Below, piece after piece: positions 58,336 through 64,000 of a stretch of 64,000 nt of DNA; within the stretch, counting starts at the first letter, position 1, and the number at the start of each line of letters is the position of its first letter. The DNA comes from Sclerotinia nivalis (Eukaryota > Ascomycota > Leotiomycetes > Helotiales > Sclerotiniaceae), in NCBI GenBank assembly GCA_029531795.1, contig JAPEIS010000012.1, positions 1,116,001-1,180,000 of the forward strand, given 5' to 3'. A program made the translations under genes and the position numbers. Under the pieces are notes generated by a model. That model was not told the DNA's origin, did not search any database, and saw nothing but the letters and a program-made list of their open reading frames with translations.

Positions 58336-61300
58336 AGTAAAGGCGATTCTATAATTAATAATGACATTTCGAGTCAGAGAGGGAATGATGAGTTATTTTT
58401 GAATCGATCACAAGGGTTATTAGAAGTATAAGTAGAAATAGAGAGAGAAGAAAGAATACAAATATATAGTTGAATCTATTTTATATAATATATTCTAAAA
58501 CTTGAAGTCTTCTAGACGAAATCTCAGGAATTGTAAGATGAGAAAATTGTAGATGAAGAGAGAATCAATTTGAAGGAGATAAAAAAAAAGACTGGATAAC
58601 CTTGAAGAAGAGACTAGAAGATTCGGAGATGATGAGTAATAAATTGCGAGGGGAGATGAAGATGAGAAGTGATAGATATCGGTCTTAGGAAGATGCTAGG
58701 AAGGAGATTAAAGTTCGACTTTAGGGTGACACGCTTTATATGAGTATATGAATACAGTCTTGAGAGATCAAAAATCAGATATTCAAGAATTGTGCTAAGG
58801 AAGAAAGATCTCTTTGAGAGAATCGATGGCTTGTGAGAGCTGATTATAAGGCTAGCTATCTTTTATTGCTTAGACGAGGGCTTGGAGATGGTATAGAGTA
58901 AAGAATATAGAAAGTTGGAAAGAAGGAGGTGAGGAAATGAGTGAGTAAGAGGGTAGAAGAAAAGAAGAGAAAAGTAACAAGAGTCAACTTTACCAATCCC
59001 ATCTACTGCATATCAAAATCACACCCGCACTAGCAGTGAACCTTCTAAATACAACACACCATTTCCTATGAATCAAATCTTTAAGATTCTAAGTTAGACA
59101 TAGTATATAAATTAAATGAAATCAATAGATCAACAAATCAAGAATTCCTCATCTAATTATTATTATTTCCAGATTACTATCCTAAGTTATGATAATAGAA
59201 ATAGAAATGTATATCAGCTAGAAAGAATAATTCAAAGGAGCTTGAGATGATTGGTGAATCTATAGTTATTTTTTTTGTTTGAGAAGAGTAGAATTGACGA
59301 GATTGATTTCGGGAAGAAAAAAGAGAGGAAGATGAAGAGTTTATAGATAGAAAGAGAGATAGGAAGAGAGGTAGGAAGATATAGATGAAACGATGTTTGA
59401 ATTGATAGCTTGCTTTTGAGGTTTGATATTGCTTTGGTAAGGGTAGAGATGATATGATTAATAGAGGATGTATAATGACTACTGGCTACTGATTATTTGT
59501 AGTTATTATATATATATTATATGGAATATAAATGTATTGCTGTTTATTTGTATAGATGTAATATAGATATAGTATATTTGTATTTATATAGATAGAGGCA
59601 AAAGATGAAAGGTGAGAGAGAGGAATAAGTAGTGAAGTTCAATATATTTATATATATTTATATAAAGAAATCTCTTTTATTTCTCCTTATCCCGTTCTCT
59701 TATTTATATCATCTGTATATATAAATATTATCAATCCATCTACAACTCACTATATAGAAAATACTTGAGCTATTAAAACAACACTATTCAATTTATACAA
59801 AACATTACTATTGACTTTCCTCAATTGAATATAGTTTTTGAACAATAGCATATTCACTTACAATATATCTAAATAAAACAAAATCTTCGACTTGTTTTGT
59901 TAAGAAGAAAGAAAGGAAATTCACTAAAAATGCCTCTAGGAATCTGAAATCCCAAATCCTCGAAGCATTAACTTTGGATCTATTCTCCATAGAAGACTGA
60001 ATCTCAGTAAATGAATGCTCAGCTAGTGTTCAGATCTAATTATATTGATTTCAATTAAACCTAAGATGGTGGAACTTATTGTTCTTCTGGCTTTTTTTTT
60101 CTCTATTACAGTCTTGTCGGGATTCGGAATCTCTCAAATGACTTGAATCTCTCAAGGAAAATTTGAATTTTTCGAAATATTCGGAACTTTTTGTATCTTT
60201 CAAGTAAGTTAAAATTTTCTTGAAATCAGATTTGTTTGAAAATGTCTGTGTAGACTGTCATACTTCTTTTGTATTTCTTCCTTGGGGAACAGGAATATGA
60301 AAATCTCTAAACCCAGTATATTGAAACTCATCTGGGGCCATTCTTATATATATCATTTTACTCCATTGTATTGAATACAATTTTCTGTGGATCATGTTGA
60401 GGCACTTGTTCATCACAATGGGTGATGTATTAATCATAGAAGGCATTATTATCACCACTAATCAAAATTTCCAGTACACTATATCCTTCACCACCCGCTG
60501 GTTTTTTCATATCCATCCTGTATTGATATTGAAATGGTTGGGCGCTCAAAAGTTGATACAGGCTCAAGAAGATAGGGGGAATGATAGGAAATTTGAGTGT
60601 TGATGATAGCAGAACCCAATAAAGGCATTAGGAAGATGGTATATATCATTCTCATAATAATTCGGAATTACTATCTTTCAAGAAGCGTATAAGAATGTTG
60701 GATATAGCATGACTGCTGTGGATGGAATTCGCGGAAGCATTGATGGAGATCAAAACAAAGCTATCAGTAAAATAACAATTTCTCTTTTGGTTGTATTGAA
60801 GGATTGTCACCTCAAATCAAGATGTGAAAACTCTCTCAAGTGAGAATACCACTTGATATTCTCTAGATTTGAAATTCTCAACCTGGCTTTATCATTTCAT
60901 TCCGATGTATCTTTGATTCTTGATAAAATATTCATTTCTTGATTGTATGATGGGTTGTCAGGTTACGATGATCATGATGATGAAACATTCCACAACCCCT
61001 GAATTTGTTGTCCTTTCTGGAAAAGGTTGTTGCAACGTAACCTTCTATTCTTGATTGATAAAATGAAGGGGTTTAAGAACATTTTCATTTGTTGGATGTG
61101 CATAAATTCTGTTGATAGATGGGGAATCCCCTGTTTTTTTCTTAAGCTTAACTAAAAGCTTAGAGGATTGATTTGTTTATCTTCAGTTCGTTGGTCCCCT
61201 CTTTCTAACCCTCTTTCTAACCCTCTTATGCCCCACCATCAGACCTGGTGCTAAGATAACTTTGATGTTTTCGCTTCTAGCGGTAGATCCAGGGCTTTCC

Positions 61301-61364
61301 AGAGAAGTTCATATCACATACACGTGATGGTTAGAAAGAGGGATCTTTGAAGAAACCCAATGAT

Positions 61365-61400
61365 TGAGAATGAGAATGAGAATGAGAATGAGAATGAGAA
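61365..61400 (+). repeat. Hexanucleotide repeat, (TGAGAA)6
   Basis: Six perfect copies of TGAGAA, about 470 bp upstream of the small Lys-rich gene. Confidence 0.92.
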
Positions 61401-61870
61401 TAAAATTAGAAAAAGAAAAGAAAATATATTTATATTTATATTTATATATGATATTAGTGGATATCAATAGCCCTTTTGTATCATTTTAACTTCATGCATT
61501 ACACTATCAAATACTAACTTTTATTTTGGGCCTTAACAGGTCTCCTTCCGCTTAGCGGGCTTCGTGGTCAGTCCTAATCACCACACCTCTCCCAGCACAT
61601 CTTCCTTCCTATCCTCTCCCACAAACAAACAACAATTCATAAATCTTTCAAATTTAAACCATCATATCTACAGTTTGACGCGACGAAAACCTTTGTATAT
61701 TCCCTTTAAATTATCAAGTGCTTTTCAATCAAACAAGGTATGCAACTATCCGCTACTTGCGATTTTGCATCGCATTGTTGACTTGACGCGCCTACCCATC
61801 ATCATCTTGCGCCAATCTCAGCTATTCTTTCACAGCACACATTCTTACTAACTAATCTCTATAGAAAGCA

Positions 61871-62522
61871 ATGGCTCGTGTAACTAGATCCGCTACTGGT
61901 GAGTTGCTTCCTATATTCTTTCTCCGAAACCCATTCTTTAGCTATCGAGCATACGGTCGCAAAATCGCGTGAAAAAAAAGAGCTCTGCTAATTCGACATA
62001 TTAGGCAGTATCCCAGCCAAGCCTGTACCAGCACCTGTCGAAGCTCCAAAGCCAAAAAAGGCCGCACCAAAGGCAAACACTGGAAAGAAGGTTGCTCCAA
62101 CCAAGGGGGCTAAGCCAACTGGTGTTAAGAAGACCGCTGCCCCAAAGAAGAAGTCAACAGTGGCTGCCAAGGTATATAAGATATTGTCATATCTAGGACT
62201 ATATATTGATTCTTCTATAGGTTGAAGCTGCTGTAGAGAAGACCGAGGAGGTTGCCGAGAAGGCTGCAGACAAAGTTGAAGAGAAAGTTGAGGAGACCCC
62301 TGACGAGGAGACTGCTGAGGAGGCGGTCTCTGAGGAGGCGATCGCTGAGAAGCCGGCGCCAAAGAAGAAGGTATGCCATATACTTCCACATGCTTCAATA
62401 TACCCCTAATTTCTTCTTCTATTTTCATCTAATTAACACTGATCTTTCCCCAGGCTCCCGCACCAAAGAAGCCCGTCACCAAGAAGGCCGCTGCCCCAAA
62501 GAAACCTGTCGTCAAGGCCTGA
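61871..62522 (+). CDS. Small Lys/Ala/Pro-rich basic protein (histone H1 tail-like)
   Basis: Four short exons, 61871-61898, 62005-62171, 62221-62370 and 62454-62522 (introns 106, 49 and 83 bp, all GT-AG), give 137 residues starting MARVTRSATGSIPAKPVPAP. All junctions keep frame and the stop TGA closes the last exon. The composition is striking: Lys, Ala, Pro, Glu and Val make up most of it. Residues 15-65 carry PKKAAPKANTGKKVAP-like basic repeats; residues 66-110 form an acidic, helix-prone block (VEAAVEKTEEVAEKAADKVE); the end returns to APKKKAPAPKKPVTKK. This resembles a histone H1 C-terminal tail without the globular winged-helix domain. I cannot name a family. Nucleic-acid or chromatin binding is an inference from composition. 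Confidence 0.8.
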
Positions 62523-63655
62523 ACAGCAATACCTCTATCAATTTCAACCGCTCTCAAAAACACAGATGGAGGTGTCTCTCACAAGAGCCTTTATAATATA
62601 ACAACCCTTTGGATTGACCATACCATCACTCCTACTAGTTGATACCCAATATCTTTGTTCTGAGCGAGCGTTACTTTGGAGTGGATATGAATGTGACCTG
62701 GCGTTTCTCAGGCGTTTTCTAGTTTTTCGGTTGAGCGTGGTAATGGTACCATCAATGCTATCATTTAGGGGTATTTTGAGGGATTGTATCTAGATAGTAT
62801 CTATGGATGCGTATTTTGGAATAGGGGAGCACTTTTACTTGACCTTTATTTTGGAGAAAGAATCGTGATGAGGGTGATTTGGGAAGAGATAAAGTTTGTT
62901 AAATGGGCAGACAATGGATTTAAAGGAAATGTAAATGATTTTATACTGGATGATTTTAGTGCTATCAGTTTGTGTTTGAATTCTGTGATACTTCAAGTGA
63001 AGACCCGCCTCCACCCCTTCATTGGAAGGCGTATGAATCCAGCTGATAATATACTACAAGTCATATCCGCCCTTCCATCTACTTCTATCTGAGTATATGT
63101 CTTGCCGGGCTATTTTCCACAGTTCCAATTCCTGCGTGTTCGAGTCAATATCTCCTCCGCATCTTCTTTCTAGCTACACACTCATATCAGTAATGACCTG
63201 TATTAAAACAGGGTATCCAATAGTCCGGATTGCAATCCAATATGAGAAATTTTTGATATCCTGAATTTATTTGGGATATTTAAATTAGTTGGAATATTCA
63301 AAGTATTTGGAATAATGAATTATATTCGAATATTCAAAGGATTTTAATTATTGAAAGCGTAAATCTAGTCTGCCGGTCCGGATTATTGGGCATCTTGACG
63401 TATATATATATGAAGTTAGATTAGATGTTGAATTATATAAACTCTTTGAATATTTCTCAGGAGCTTTAATTTGGATCTTGGGATTTGGGGTTTGCTCGGT
63501 ATTTGTAATCTTATATGTGGAGGGAGATATTTATCTGAAGTTATGCAGAGCACATAATTATATTGGTTCTTGGTTCGGACGGCAGTTTAGACCTGAAGTA
63601 TCTTGTATACATTTGTAAAGTATGTCTATTTGCAACCTTGAACGTGGCTGCAAGT
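62523..63655. other. Intergenic, no gene seen
   Basis: The 3' region of the small basic protein gene, then AT-rich DNA. The frame at 62784-63092 starts with TTG and has no motif. A run of short GGATATTTAAATT-like units lies around 63260-63340. Confidence 0.5.
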
Positions 63656-63901
63656 CTACCAGCTCAACCGCGCAATACCTTTCGCCTGTTTGCCCGTCAT
63701 CTCGGCCACCTTCTCTGCCCCTCGCTTGGTGTTCCACTGCTCCCACTTCGTAACTCCACGTTCCTCTCCAATTCTACCGGAGTAAGCGGAGGAACAGCGC
63801 CATTGTGGCCAATCAATCCGGACACTCGCATTGTATGAGACGGTGAGAGAAAATAGCCTAGGATAACCTAGTTTCCAAAGCCTGTCTTTCTGGCGCCTTA
63901 A
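63656..63901 (-). CDS. Possible C-terminal exon of an unidentified gene
   Basis: A minus-strand frame of 82 codons runs from just after a TAG (63904-63902) to TAG at 63658-63656, without an ATG. Its second half reads like a real protein: RIGEERGVTKWEQWNTKRG, then AEKVAEMTGKQAKGIARLSW and stop. Possible acceptor sites (TTATCCTAG, TAACTAG-like) lie within it, so the true exon may be shorter, with earlier exons to the right, partly outside the window. I do not recognise the family. An overlapping plus-strand frame (63563-63838) has a less protein-like translation. Confidence 0.3.
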   Translation of the reverse strand, partial: LRRQKDRLWKLGYPRLFSLTVSYNASVRIDWPQWRCSSAYSGRIGEERGVTKWEQWNTKRGAEKVAEMTGKQAKGIARLSW

Positions 63902-64000
63902 CTACACGCTACTCAAAGGCACAAAAACTGTTAGCCATATATCCTACCATGGTGTCTCCTATAAGCACGATAATGAGTCTAATATATCCCCAATTAGCTT

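Larger units (their letters stand above)
53210..61870. other. 8.7-kb stretch with no supportable gene
   Basis: Between the PMC1 start and the small Lys-rich gene, no frame has a recognisable motif. The longest (54572-54934, 54720-55172, 55516-55746, 55736-56020 and 56945-57382, all plus) overlap each other in different frames and are low complexity. The region carries six short tandem arrays, listed separately, and a strongly purine-rich plus strand from about 57880 to 59640. The parts beside 53210 and 61870 should contain promoters. A long untranslated RNA, a decayed gene, or simply a gene desert would each fit. Confidence 0.5.

Noticed and set aside
1..64000. CRISPR array, integron, phage or bacterial operon signals
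   Set aside because: Spliceosomal introns, nuclear tRNAs and fungal gene families show eukaryotic chromosomal DNA; no direct repeats with regular unique spacers were seen.

Overview
This is a fragment of a filamentous ascomycete nuclear genome. The coding genes carry short introns (about 48 to 110 bp, GTAAGT/GTATGT donors, YAG acceptors), DNA is AT-rich between genes, and the gene content (DASH subunit Duo1, Mcm10, a SurE-TTL Pby1 protein, Bre4, Pmc1, Ppn1) is fungal. The protein style suggests Leotiomycetes, probably Sclerotiniaceae (Botrytis/Sclerotinia type). That placement is a judgement from memory, not a search.

Layout. 1-3.6 kb: the 3' end of a reducing polyketide synthase (ER-KR-ACP) with an in-frame stop in the KR nucleotide-binding region, then a short-chain dehydrogenase that lacks the usual catalytic Lys; together they look like the eroded edge of a secondary-metabolism locus. 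3.6-6.6 kb: no gene, with an AT-rich block bounded by imperfect inverted repeats. 6.6-9.9 kb: a secreted or vacuolar acid trehalase (GH65), followed at once by a compound hexanucleotide repeat. 10.9-11.6 kb: relics, including a broken SET-domain gene. 13.3-21.2 kb: four nuclear genes: MCM10 and RNase H2 subunit B, divergent across an intergenic region with three ACGCGA boxes, then DUO1 and an unnamed proline-directed-site-rich protein, divergent across a region with an ACGCGT box. 21.8-24.3 kb: a PBY1-like SurE plus tubulin-tyrosine-ligase fusion.

24.3-28.4 kb is gene-poor with a 7-bp satellite. 28.4-29.3 kb: cyanamide hydratase, with a T15G16 homopolymer in its intron. 30.5-32.9 kb: vacuolar endopolyphosphatase. 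34.4 kb: tRNA-Ser(AGA). 34.8-36.5 kb: purine-cytosine permease. 37.3 kb: a 125-bp MITE-like element. 38.0-38.8 kb: methyltransferase. 39.7 kb: tRNA-Trp(CCA). 39.8-44.5 kb: a ten-exon Bre4-like membrane protein. 45.4-47.0 kb: class I sirtuin. 48.7-53.2 kb: vacuolar Ca2+-ATPase. 53.2-61.9 kb is an 8.7-kb stretch with no supportable gene but several minisatellites and a long purine-rich tract. 61.9-62.5 kb: a four-exon gene for a small Lys/Ala/Pro-rich protein. The right end holds only one weak candidate exon.

Functional links: the 13-21 kb block concerns DNA replication, ribonucleotide removal and chromosome segregation and may be under shared G1/S control. The endopolyphosphatase and the Ca2+-ATPase both act at the vacuole, in phosphate and calcium storage. 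Exon joins were made by hand. Summed exon lengths are multiples of three for every multi-exon gene reported as intact, but no transcript evidence was available.
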